Origin: a bacterium
GTDB taxonomy: Bacteria > Oederibacteriota > CAKKQC01
Reading direction: 5' to 3'
NCBI GenBank assembly: GCA_919901855.1
Contig: CAKKQC010000034.1
Span: 1-64,000, forward strand
Length of the DNA stretch: 64,000 nucleotides
In this document: one piece after another, positions 12,501 to 18,952 of the stretch
Position numbering within the stretch: the first letter of the stretch is position 1
How the letters are laid out: every line of letters starts with the position of its first letter
Program-made: the position numbers and the translations under genes
Notes under the pieces: generated by a model
Seen by the model: only the letters and a program-made list of their open reading frames with translations
What the model was told of the DNA's origin: nothing
Databases searched by the model: none

Positions 12501-13367
12501 ACCACTGCTCCGCCGGTCCGGGGATTCTGGATGAACGCTCCAGACGATGTCTGGGCGGGCGGGAATCTCATCAACGAGCTTTGGCATTACGGTGGGTCGT
12601 CCTGGACGCCGGTCGCGAGCCCGGCGCCTGATCCGCAATCGGTCATTCTAGGCATTTCCTTCCTCGATCCTGAGCATGGCGTAGGTGTGGGAGGGACGGT
12701 GGGGCAGGGAGCGTCGAATCTCCCAGTGGTTCTCGTCTATGGCTGCGGGACGTGGTTATACGTTCCAGTGTCGCCTCCACCGGGATTCCGGCGAATGATT
12801 CTCGAGGACGTAAGGATGGTGAGCCCCACCAAGGCATGGGCCATCGGCGAGGTCTCGACTAGGCCCCTCGGAGCGTTGACTCAGGGCGTTGTTATAGGCA
12901 TCGACCTGCCGGACGTTTCGGCGGGATGTCAGCTTGTTTCCGGGAAGAGCAGCAGGTCATGTTCACCTTCCCGAGCGATATATGGCGGAGCTGTCTCAGC
13001 GGCAAGAGGCGCAAACAGTGATCTGGGGGCAAGACGGCGGATTGCGACCAAACCGGTTGTCTTGAGGACAAAGTTCCTGAGCTTGGGCCCGGGGTTCCTT
13101 GGCGTCTCCGGGATCCGTCCGCAGCGTGGAGATAGCGCAGGAGGAGGAATCGCCAGACCGAAGAAGGGATCGCCGAAAGAGGAAAGGCATGCGGGCAAGT
13201 GGCCTGCTTCCCTGCTTGCCGAGTCCTTGATGTCAGTGGATTCGAAGGATGGCAAGATGCTTTCCATGGAGGTTCTCAGCAGGGGGGGAGATTCCCCGTC
13301 TGGGGATGGGCTGTCCGTGGCCAGCCCCTCGACAATAGGGTCTCCTTCAAGAACGCATCAACATTAG
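3567..13367 (+). CDS. Giant secreted multi-domain protein (three PQQ propellers, FN3 array, CARDB, Ig, C-terminal propeller)
   Basis: The product is 3266 residues, starting at GTG in a GTGA overlap. A signal peptide occupies residues 1-33. Domains in order: PQQ-like beta-propeller (about 40-460), two CARDB-type modules (466-690), second propeller (695-1082), eight cysteine-rich FN3 modules (1088-1885), third propeller with a glycine-rich insert (1890-2258), a ninth FN3, two CARDB-like modules (2355-2580), two Ig-like modules (2587-2785), and a WxVGG/GWxxG-repeat propeller (2788-3118) resembling sialidase/Ycf48-type blades. The last 150 residues are low in recognisable structure. Many paired cysteines (LCW, CYTD, YYYRVC) suggest disulfides outside the cytoplasm. 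No catalytic motif is visible; a surface or extracellular binding scaffold is inferred. Base composition is lower in GC than in genes after 26 kb. Confidence 0.75.
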   Translation: MRGAPIPHEVRWKSWWVVAAMAAGLAGNAALGADWEKFRFDFFNRARNPTETLRPPLDLIWCAPLPGQSGSLTSSPAVVGCALFVVDANGSLHALDANSGSPIWTFAPGMLGTPGFGPDEQGSARKGRSSPDAPVGNDRVYYAVGYKVFGVRRDLADAWTFTGTLGRVVHGFYSSPAVDCSRDELWIGGDGIYKLHASTGTPYINGHYDGLSDGFFLDIWHSSPLLLDEQVVIGAGSLVISVDRCTVRKRWYVNPGGIVMATPAYDPVRQRILFGTLSSAGDGRLYCVDPSGIVVWWADAGNQWAGPVLETDNPDPNSGTAYIQTGGLGGSPTAFGMRAYIVNPAGPTGLPTWTMARLELGFNWESSPSLVGNSVDGVLYAASDISYMVTFRASDGLPAVPADVLGVNGNINAQPTPANGFVYVYDDAGKIVAYSSPGYVPPVVGCSLTQTGMAPCLRPPPPLGAYLSTSSTELCAGSDFLVVLTLTNGGTAQIDNVGVASFAIIGPPAALVKSGPSPALPVTILPGESRSFTWTVAGTAPGGWISISVTVAGQESCTSEPFLVGPLSTASIFIEAGVLSGVLAAPASVAKGDTFELVFTVSSVGSSTVFGITTQAWVVSGPGTVVFVAGPSPAGPLDLPPGTSQSFTWSVSATGSGQVCFSATAEGVACGGVAVSATSGVCVKIPQAPVATQCEWPQFHHDGAHTGLTDCDTCPWMELKWSRTLSLRKKADEFTFASPIVAAGKVFAGAMDGQLLACDAVTGAPVWAYPVGANPIQSAAAAVTFTDGLTVVVVGTSTGLAGIDAGTGILLWTATLTGGINRGSPTMVGGVVYAASVGGVAAGIDARTGAIFWSNTLLGLGVDCSPAYGNGSLFILRSGINNTDVLKLDAVSGVLQGILSLTDGPTSSSPAYGQGRVFFGCDRGVFYVVDAASMSLVCSPSFKVPNPPIVFSTPAVSGSSIYVGAADPAMKNADGGIWTFDNGMVPPCTMTHVYPAVDGADVFSSPALGWDDAIFFGVDRLKKVSGASLLGIDRSGSSMFGFAVPAGFTARGSPAIANEMVYYTAATGTKAKAGVLVLYAFGPVPFRPPFALTAVPDPTDCNVKLCWQMGTQSCPLPTTMRVYRSTTPGFVVNAPSTDLVADLPPMAATCFTDTSVTAGITYYYRVCTSQTSWGPPIILPFNWFCSNEISVTMQPVLAPPVIVGIGAGTTLTATVFWDAPNVPCHDECTRYIIFRSTVPGQRGILVGSVVGSVSMFVDPDPIPGEVNCYIAVCENIAGTVSADSAPFCTRIPPKCPGGFLIGIVPFQLCEVDLCWDAARCPHNVTGYRLYRATYSPVPMDVPIVEVGTPGTTCYVDRDVTAGRTYYYRVCAVIPTGEDVGCADEIAVTVIQTTTPPSLNPPSLLPGGKVDLSWGAPDPMCALGCTNYVIYRSSMPGWRGDEIGLFSSTATNFIDTPPVIAGTFYCYSILCLDDKATPDRVSNQECVYVYPTPPPCPGWFTALPGIGGLCDIKLCWNAANCGPGVTGFVVYRATFSGVPQINPILTGPVTLSTCYTDSDVTPGVPYYYRICYVRADGSYEGCTDEVWTSIVAKVVLPPTIGVVRRQTNGSIYVSWSPPRTGECIEACSTYAIFRSTGTWWPDDELVRVGGGTTYYVDTPPNLPGVMYCYGVACVSGAEEESPRSDGICLAPPCPGELTAVAVGGEFCGVGLCWAGGTFCMRPVTAFVVYRNSFPGVQLSNPISGTTMVTSGCYTDYAASAGVRYYYRVCALTDGSTTAWCADEIDLEMEGVQVAPNLEDVKVLQDGSLQLSWSPPVLRCGVPCTVYAIYRATAGTVPYMIALIDSSTSTWIDTNPVPGETNCYGMCCALTGLPCPVRVCAVPSLPCIPVSAPWWAEVGHDANASRGTPIPGPINANFATIFTASARIAGPVATAEGYMVFGDLAGIFYILNPDFSVKCEYQTGGAIRFAPAVDVYAKKIVVGSDDGYLYQFDYACGLVKTLHVGRLRSPVIVDCGRGGGWWGDTDGGVIQICRDFSCSTVIAPAGCRNCGNGGGGGGGGPAGGWGDGGGILPLYGGIIRRWCDANRCYIESWDRTGLRGSYTITGGNQEGWISIVENGSGTSFLITPGPQCVLAIELPSFELKWRVPIPSGPPAVQGCHIYLWRDSTVTEVDCQGIVQREIPCGPRIRAPIVASGTLIYVPQDGGFTIIGADRTFIPFPWKTPSAPIMTWVPWFDWWWLMWCVPDGENLIGIWRFPGWPQMPQAQLGFGSIQLSWFVPTLSSSPFPLGSFAIQRGAFPGDPNAVFLPVVPASQTSFTDNDVLPGMTYCYTLYAIDTEGNIGPPAVSVCAGPVPISLGLAATLDVAPTAVCAAGKAVVSLTVSNVGRGVAVDVTPGTLVANGTGGVSFVDGPFPTPPQALTAGGAVVFSWTYTATTLGAVVFSTTATGRDALSGSSLTTGTVISNQLSVQTPGLLVSQLALPSQVGVGEMFSVGLTVTNVGGAVASGVTPEIQLTSGAGLVEGPTGPLPSGPISLLSGAMATFVWSYTAVGTGTICLSATASGVTCGMTSVAAAASGCTAVTPPLGAVALQITAPATVTAGLSFTVTITAVDAAGSVAPSYVGTVLLTTTDPSAAIPGSVTFTSADAGAKRIQVTMQTVGIVAIRAVDATLTNLKAEASVAVLCPVIGESLVVSVPTLVYPGVEFTMTVTALNSRGKVDARFTGTVTFSSSDPMAILPGPCTFSRTDNGVRLFTVQFYSPGVQQLVAFDASGSCGFSGYSSASVISDQNVVMWPNAQYNDIDFYGSEGWVVGGLPGSDSPFVLHRDGQAWSRVIVSIVSSCTGYFGTAVSLSSSQTGWMTANVIHTGCAQDTSRSIRYEMRDGAWTINDVNTVEASNMKGLRLVSETEGWEATLACAICDPAQAESRIYRLSGTTWSLFQSFPGSAGFSRIRFARGQPNEGWMLGWQQPYHYNGSQWAMDTTAPPVRGFWMNAPDDVWAGGNLINELWHYGGSSWTPVASPAPDPQSVILGISFLDPEHGVGVGGTVGQGASNLPVVLVYGCGTWLYVPVSPPPGFRRMILEDVRMVSPTKAWAIGEVSTRPLGALTQGVVIGIDLPDVSAGCQLVSGKSSRSCSPSRAIYGGAVSAARGANSDLGARRRIATKPVVLRTKFLSLGPGFLGVSGIRPQRGDSAGGGIARPKKGSPKEERHAGKWPASLLAESLMSVDSKDGKMLSMEVLSRGGDSPSGDGLSVASPSTIGSPSRTHQH
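6830..9225 (+). repeat. Four A/B pairs of cysteine-rich FN3 modules inside the giant protein
   Basis: Two module types alternate. Type A opens with a CPG/LCW pattern and a YYYRVC strand, near 6833, 7450, 8050 and 8640. Type B opens with PP...SW.PP and ends with a CY strand, near 7160, 7760, 8350 and 8950. The A-to-A spacing is close to 600 nt, so the duplicating unit was probably an A+B pair. The repeats have diverged in DNA but keep their cysteines. Confidence 0.7.
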
Positions 13368-13408
13368 ATAGATCCGGGTTCTCTCCGGCCCGGTGACATT
13401 TTCCACGT

Positions 13409-13414
13409 TAGAAT
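13409..13414 (+). promoter_or_regulatory. Possible -10 element (TAGAAT) just upstream of the first GT-C gene
   Basis: TAGAAT ends six bases before the ATG at 13421. Transcription would start at or near the start codon, as at dapA (28805) and the binding-protein gene (56770). No convincing -35 box stands 16-18 bp upstream, so this is weak. Confidence 0.3.
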
Positions 13415-13420
13415 AGTTCA

Positions 13421-16108
13421 ATGCACGATCTTGCCCTAGATCCGCGCCGGCGGAGAATAAGAGGCTTCACTGTACCGGCGATTTTCCTGCTGGCCTGCAT
13501 CATCGTGGGTGCCTCACGCCTGCCCAATTCCATGCCGGAGTACGGACGGGCTGTGCGTGCGGTTGCCGATGGGGTTGCGCTTCTGCCGGGGAGAGGTGCG
13601 CTGTTCAATCGACTGCTCGAGCACGGGTTACTGCTTGGGTGCTGGCTCTTCGCGTTTCTGGGCTCGATCGGCGCGGGATATCCGGCAGTCCGAATTATCG
13701 GCAGAAGGTCGGCGCCTGCAAGTGTCGAAACCGTCGCCTTCTCCGTCATTCTAGGCTGGGCTCTGTCCGGGCTCTGTCTCTTCGGGTTGGCTTTGGCCGG
13801 GCTGTTCTTTCAGAGCGTCATCGTTGGATTTGGGGTACTCATTGTGGTCCTGGGCGGTGTTCTCGTGTCCGCGAGACGAGGAGTGCTCCATCTGGCCGTC
13901 CTCCGACAATTCCGGGAGGGCCTGCCTGCGTGGATCTGGGCGGTTCTTGCCGGCCTGCCGGCAATCGTTGCCGTGCCGCTGATTCTGGTCCCGCCCATCT
14001 ATGTGGATTTCTACCAGTACCATATGGCTGCTCCCGCTCACTTCCTGCAGGCGCATCGTTTCGCTACCGAGGGGACTGGGTCGTGGTATCAGGCTCCAAT
14101 CAATGGTGAAATGCTCAACTCCTTGGCATGTATCTTGGGTAACGACGCGCTTGGTCCCGCCATCGCAGCTCTCCCATACCTCGCCATGTTGGTGCTTCTT
14201 GCGCTGTGGATTCTGCAGCAAGGTGGAGGGAGGATGGCTGCGTTCGCGATCGGTACCATCCTCTCGATGAAGCTCACCTACTGGGTCATCGGGACTGGGA
14301 AGAACGATCTTGGCGAGGCGGGCATCTGCGTTGCAGCTCTTCTGGCTCAATTGCGCGGGAGATCGCGGATGGCGGCGGTGCTCTGGGGGGGGGCCTGCGC
14401 GGCGAAGATCAATGGGTTCGCCTTCGCGGGTCTTGCGTGGATATGGCATGAGGTAGAGCGGGGCCGGCGGCTGCGCGGTCGCTGGCGTCCGGACGCTGAA
14501 TGGATCGGGCTGGCCATCCTGCCCGTCTTCCCCTGGCTTCTGAAGAGTTGGCTCTTGCGCGGTGATCCGTTGTACCCGGCCTTCAGTTCCTGGTGGCCAG
14601 GTTCGCTCTGGGATGCAGGCAGGCAGGTCGCGCTGGAGCTCTCTGTCGGTCGCCACGAATCGCTGGCATCCTTGACTCGCCGTGCACTCATGATCCCCCT
14701 AGACTGCCAGCCGCTCCTCCTGGTGGCCTGTCCCGTATTGATCTATCTCTGGCGGCGCCTTGGGCGCCATGTCCGCCAAGTGACCGTTGCGACTGTGGTC
14801 TCCTATGTCGTCTTTGCCCTTGTGGTCTACGTCGAGATGGACCGGCTGACCTTGCCGATCATGATCATCTGGTGTGGCGTAGCGTCCCTGGTGATTGGGA
14901 TGTTTCTGGAGGACCTTCCGGAGATTTCCCGTGTACCGCTACTCATTGTTCTCTGTCTAGTGAGCTGGGCTCCAACGGCAGGAGCGATCAATCTGTCCTA
15001 TGACGGGAGGTCCATTCGCTACCTCACGGGCGTACTGACTTCCGGTGATCTCTACCGTGAAGGACGAACCACGATTGCAGAGACACAGGAGGCCGTCAGG
15101 GGACTGGTTGGTCTGCGAGGGCTTCTCCTGATCGACGACCACATGCCCTATCGCTGGCCGGGAAAGGTGCAGACTGAGGATTTCTTCGACCGGAAGCCGT
15201 CCTGGGTCCTGACGAAAGAAGCGATCGACGCGGGCAGGATCTATATCAGATTGCGCCAACGAGGCATTACCCATATCGCGGAGAACTTCGTCGCCGGCAT
15301 GGCGGTGTCTGCCGGCGGTTCGGCGTACAAGGCATACCCATGGGATCGGAGGCAGCTGACGCTCCTGCGGGACTTCATGAAGCAACACACCGAAGTTGCC
15401 GTTGCCCCCAGGCACTGTGATTCCGTGAACGGTGGCTACTACGTCTACCGAGTAGTCTCACGGCCGGAACACTCATCCCCGCTCATCTACTATCTGCCTG
15501 GTATCACGGAGGTGATCTGGCAGATCTACCAGCCGGTCGGCTATGGCCTCCCATTGCGCGCGCGCGAAAGGGCCCTGTACTTCGTGGCCCTGCTGCCCGA
15601 TGTTGGTAGCTTCCAGATGCTGGGCGCGGTGTTCGCGTACATGGGCCGGGACTACAAGGACGCGGCGTCGGAGTTCGGCCGCCTCGCGTATGCGGGCATG
15701 GTCGGTGATTTCTTGCATGGTTTCTGGGGCATGGCGGCCCTCCAGGCGGGGGACAATGCCACAGCGATCCGCGCGTTCGACGCCGCGCGGGGGATCTACC
15801 CTGGTCAGCGCGCGATGGTGGACGAGAACGAGGCGCGTGCCTATGCCGGCCTCGCGATGCGAAACGCTGAGAAGGGCAGCGATCTCAAAGCGGCGCTTGC
15901 CTATGCACAGAAGGCTGTGGCCCTGTGGCCGGACAGTGCTCCAGCCAATCTCAGCTTGGGTGTCGTGTGCCTGAGGTTGGGCCGTGTTGGCGAGGCGAGA
16001 GGACTGTTCGAGGCCGTGAAGTCCCGGCACCCGGAGGATTGGCCCGTGCAACAGACCTGTCTGACGTATCTTGCGGAATGCAGTCGCTTGCAGAGTCAGG
16101 CCCGTTGA
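13421..16108 (+). CDS. Polytopic GT-C-type glycosyltransferase-like protein with TPR C-terminus (paralog 1)
   Basis: This is an 895-residue protein with many hydrophobic helices in residues 20-500, a soluble middle part and a helical-repeat C-terminus. The GT-C hallmark is an acidic residue in the first large loop: D196 in DFYQYHMAAP. The conserved GKND and AAKIN segments and PWLLKSWLLRGDPLYP follow, all shared with four neighbours. Near residue 620, RQRGITHIAENF matches a C-terminal signature of the same family. Residues about 760-890 hold TPR-like repeats (LKAALAYAQKAVALWPDSAPANLSLGVVCL). By family knowledge such proteins transfer sugars from polyprenyl-phosphate donors on the outer face of the membrane. 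Donor and acceptor are unknown here. The start ATG follows a TAGAAT box. Confidence 0.7.
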   Translation: MHDLALDPRRRRIRGFTVPAIFLLACIIVGASRLPNSMPEYGRAVRAVADGVALLPGRGALFNRLLEHGLLLGCWLFAFLGSIGAGYPAVRIIGRRSAPASVETVAFSVILGWALSGLCLFGLALAGLFFQSVIVGFGVLIVVLGGVLVSARRGVLHLAVLRQFREGLPAWIWAVLAGLPAIVAVPLILVPPIYVDFYQYHMAAPAHFLQAHRFATEGTGSWYQAPINGEMLNSLACILGNDALGPAIAALPYLAMLVLLALWILQQGGGRMAAFAIGTILSMKLTYWVIGTGKNDLGEAGICVAALLAQLRGRSRMAAVLWGGACAAKINGFAFAGLAWIWHEVERGRRLRGRWRPDAEWIGLAILPVFPWLLKSWLLRGDPLYPAFSSWWPGSLWDAGRQVALELSVGRHESLASLTRRALMIPLDCQPLLLVACPVLIYLWRRLGRHVRQVTVATVVSYVVFALVVYVEMDRLTLPIMIIWCGVASLVIGMFLEDLPEISRVPLLIVLCLVSWAPTAGAINLSYDGRSIRYLTGVLTSGDLYREGRTTIAETQEAVRGLVGLRGLLLIDDHMPYRWPGKVQTEDFFDRKPSWVLTKEAIDAGRIYIRLRQRGITHIAENFVAGMAVSAGGSAYKAYPWDRRQLTLLRDFMKQHTEVAVAPRHCDSVNGGYYVYRVVSRPEHSSPLIYYLPGITEVIWQIYQPVGYGLPLRARERALYFVALLPDVGSFQMLGAVFAYMGRDYKDAASEFGRLAYAGMVGDFLHGFWGMAALQAGDNATAIRAFDAARGIYPGQRAMVDENEARAYAGLAMRNAEKGSDLKAALAYAQKAVALWPDSAPANLSLGVVCLRLGRVGEARGLFEAVKSRHPEDWPVQQTCLTYLAECSRLQSQAR

Positions 16109-18585
16109 AGGTCGAGGCGTCAGCGAAGTCTGAGGGACAGTTGAAGATCCGCCCGGTCGCGGTGCTCGCCGGAGTCTGGGTCATTGCGGTGGCCTTGATT
16201 CTCGGGCGTGGGGGACTCGCGGAAGGTCTCGAGGGCATGGGCCAGGCCTTTGACCGGCTGGGGACGGGATGGACTCCGGCCGGGCCGTGGCTGGCGGCGA
16301 ACGCGGCGAGATCGATGGCGGCGATCGTGTGGTGTGTGGTGATGCTGGCGGCGAGCGACGCGATCGGCGGGGCGATGCTCGGGCTCATCGCGCGCCCCAG
16401 TCCGAACAGCTGTCTGAGGTGGACAACGCCGCTGGCAGGATATGCCGTGATATCGCTGGCGGTGCTGGGCCTGGCTTCCACCGGATTGTGCTTCCCAAGG
16501 GTGATCGGTGTGGCGATGGCGTTCGGGGTGGTGGTGGCGATCCGTGGGATCGTGGGGGGGATGGTCCGAATGCCGGGGCGCGTGCGCGAGCTCGTTCGCG
16601 AGACGCCCGTGGCCGTAATCAGCCTGGTAGCGGTGTGCGTCCTGAACCTGCCCCGGCTCGTTCTGCCCGAGCACAACGAGGACTGCCTCATGTACCACTT
16701 GGCACTGCCCCAGCAACTCCTGCTCCGGCACCGGTTGCCAGGGCCGCCGAGCTACTGCATTTGGGCGTATCCCCTGCTCGCGGATTTTCCGGGCGTGTTC
16801 GCGATCCGGCTAGGTCTCGACGCATCGGTTCGGCTTGTCGGACTCGCCATCATGGGGTTGGGTGCCGCCGCCTGCGTGAGCGTTTTCGCGAAGGGGATGA
16901 GAGGAGGATGGGCAGCCCTGATTGCGCTCGTCGCGCTCTTCGTTCCGTCGGGAAGCTGGTTCTTCCTCACGGCCAAGAACGACACGGCATCTTGCGGATA
17001 CATGCTCGCGGCGGTCGCGATCCTTTCCGGGGCGGGAGGGCGACGCGGTGAAGCGGGGCATCTGATCTGGGGTGCGTGGATGTCCGGATGCGCCGTCGCG
17101 GCCAAGTACACGCTGGGACCGATGGCCGCCGTAGGGTTGTGCGCGTTCGTGCCGTGGCGCCGGTTGTGGTCTCTGCGGTTCGCAGCGGGGGCCTTGACGG
17201 TAGCGGCGACCCCTCTGGTTCCATGGCTCTTGGTGTCGTGGATGAACTACGCGGATCCCCTGCATCCGTATGGCGCCATCATGATGCCGGGCGTGTTCGG
17301 GATAGACGACGTGGGCCGGCTCTTGCGTGACCAGGAGGGGGACAGGGCGGGATTCGCGCGGCGGATCTTGGATAATGCGACGCAGGTCGGCGAGCTATGC
17401 ATTCACAATTCCTGGCTCGCTCTGGCGGCAATTCCGAGTTGGTGGCTCCTGCGTGACACGGTAATGGCGAGAGCGGCGGTGACGGCAGTACTCGGGGCCT
17501 GGCTCCTGATGGTACTGAACCCCGGAGGGCAGACGCATATGGCCCGGTTCGTCTTCCCGGCGCTGGTGCTGCTCGACCTGATGGGGCTGGCTGGATGCGC
17601 CTGCGCTGTGCGCTGCATCCGGACTTCGGAATCTGTGCGGCGCTGGTTGTCGGCTGGAGCTGCCTTGGCTCTTGGGGCGGTGGCGTTGGTGCTTGCATGC
17701 CGCATCCATCCCTACGTCACATGGAAAGAGGACGAGATTGACTTGCGCGGTCGCGACTACCTGTCCGGCCGGATGGACGCCGAAGACTATCGGCGGTCGT
17801 TGATGGGATCGTTCGGCGTCATCCAGCCAAGGCTTGCCGCGGCCATCGCGGGTGGACGGGGTCGAATCCTCGTAACGGGGGGGAAGTTCCTGTGGGGGAT
17901 CCCGGCGCCGCTGGTGACGGTCGGGATCGGGGTGCCGCCGGTATGGACTGCAGTGAATCCCTCGACGAATCCGGACCGGCTGGCGGTTTCCTTCCGGCAG
18001 GCCGGGGTGCGATGGATTCTCTACGACTCCGATGTCGGTGCGTGGGACCGGATCAAGGTAGGGCCTTTCGCGTGGACGCCGCGGATGCTCAGGCTCTACG
18101 CTGACTACGCTAAGAGCCGGTTTGTGGTCGTGGCGTCGACACAGTGCGAGGGGCCAGGACATGGCCAGCACTGGCTCTTCGAATTGGCCGGCCGGCCGCA
18201 TCCGGCCGCAGAGCGGGTGCCGGTTCTGCCGGGCGCGGACGCGGCGTTCGCGGAGGCGACGGTCGCGGGGTTGAGCGGTAATCGAGCGCGCGCTATCGAC
18301 GGGTTTCGAGCCGTGTACGACCTTCTGCCTGACGTGACGGCCGCCCGGTGCGCGCTTGGACATGCGCTCGTCCAGACGGGTGGATACCGGGAAGGATACG
18401 CACACGTCCGCGCCGCGGCCGAGGACGGACTGGCGAACTGTACGGAGCCTGCGCCGCTGAACTGGGCACTTGCCGCGTTCAAGACGCGGCGCATGGACGA
18501 GGCGATCTCGGTGTACCGGCATGCACTCGCCATCTACCGCCGCTGGCCGTCCGTCCCGATTGAGGCGCTCCAGCGGCTTCTTTGA
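16078..18585 (+). CDS. Polytopic GT-C-type glycosyltransferase-like protein with TPR-like C-terminus (paralog 2)
   Basis: I place the start at ATG 16078, inside the end of the preceding gene; a TTG at 16105 (TTGA overlap) is the alternative. The open frame extends further upstream, but only as antisense-like overlap with paralog 1. The 835-residue product has a first membrane helix near residues 25-42. The loop acid is D202 in EDCLMYHLALPQQ. FLTAKND and CAVAAKYTLGP follow, then PWLLVSWMNYADPLHP, RQAGVRWILYDSD and a C-terminal helical-repeat region (GNRARAIDGFRAVYDLLPD). It is closest to the next gene (FxTAKNDxAxCG, CAVAAKYTxGP, LLLRHRLP all shared). A membrane sugar transferase role is inferred from the GT-C family; specificity is unknown. 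Confidence 0.7.
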   Translation: MQSLAESGPLKVEASAKSEGQLKIRPVAVLAGVWVIAVALILGRGGLAEGLEGMGQAFDRLGTGWTPAGPWLAANAARSMAAIVWCVVMLAASDAIGGAMLGLIARPSPNSCLRWTTPLAGYAVISLAVLGLASTGLCFPRVIGVAMAFGVVVAIRGIVGGMVRMPGRVRELVRETPVAVISLVAVCVLNLPRLVLPEHNEDCLMYHLALPQQLLLRHRLPGPPSYCIWAYPLLADFPGVFAIRLGLDASVRLVGLAIMGLGAAACVSVFAKGMRGGWAALIALVALFVPSGSWFFLTAKNDTASCGYMLAAVAILSGAGGRRGEAGHLIWGAWMSGCAVAAKYTLGPMAAVGLCAFVPWRRLWSLRFAAGALTVAATPLVPWLLVSWMNYADPLHPYGAIMMPGVFGIDDVGRLLRDQEGDRAGFARRILDNATQVGELCIHNSWLALAAIPSWWLLRDTVMARAAVTAVLGAWLLMVLNPGGQTHMARFVFPALVLLDLMGLAGCACAVRCIRTSESVRRWLSAGAALALGAVALVLACRIHPYVTWKEDEIDLRGRDYLSGRMDAEDYRRSLMGSFGVIQPRLAAAIAGGRGRILVTGGKFLWGIPAPLVTVGIGVPPVWTAVNPSTNPDRLAVSFRQAGVRWILYDSDVGAWDRIKVGPFAWTPRMLRLYADYAKSRFVVVASTQCEGPGHGQHWLFELAGRPHPAAERVPVLPGADAAFAEATVAGLSGNRARAIDGFRAVYDLLPDVTAARCALGHALVQTGGYREGYAHVRAAAEDGLANCTEPAPLNWALAAFKTRRMDEAISVYRHALAIYRRWPSVPIEALQRLL

Positions 18586-18952
18586 ACGAGGATGCCGGAC
18601 TATGGGTAATCATTGACGCAGGGCGATCTCGATCCCATTCGCGGCGAGTCTGCGTTGTGTGCTGCAAATCCTGCCGGGAGGCTGGAATGGCCAGACAGAT
18701 GATATTGAGGCCCTGAATCCGGTTAGTCTTTCGGCCCCCGTGCTATCCTGATACTCACCATGAACGACGCGTTCCGGAACCGCCGCGGCCACCGGTATTG
18801 CGAGGGCGTCACACCTCTTTCAAGCCGGCGCTTCCATGCGGTTTTCCCGCACACGCCTTACCGATGGTCCTCCTGACGTGGGGTGCACCGCAACCGTATC
18901 GATCCAGTTGTCGCTTGGCGAACGCCCTTAGCGCCCCACACCTCCTGACCTG
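18586..18952. other. 367-bp gap between GT-C paralogs 2 and 3
   Basis: No convincing gene is seen. A 38-codon ORF (ATG 18760 to TGA 18876) is preceded by TATCCT, but its product has no recognisable feature. The gap lies where paralog 3 would need its missing first helix, and an in-frame TAG at 18929 blocks extension of that gene. It may therefore be a decayed 5' end or a promoter region. Confidence 0.4.

Noticed and set aside
18760-18876. 38-codon ORF preceded by TATCCT
   Set aside because: Its product has no recognisable motif or homology to the neighbouring GT-C N-termini; kept only as a note on the gap.
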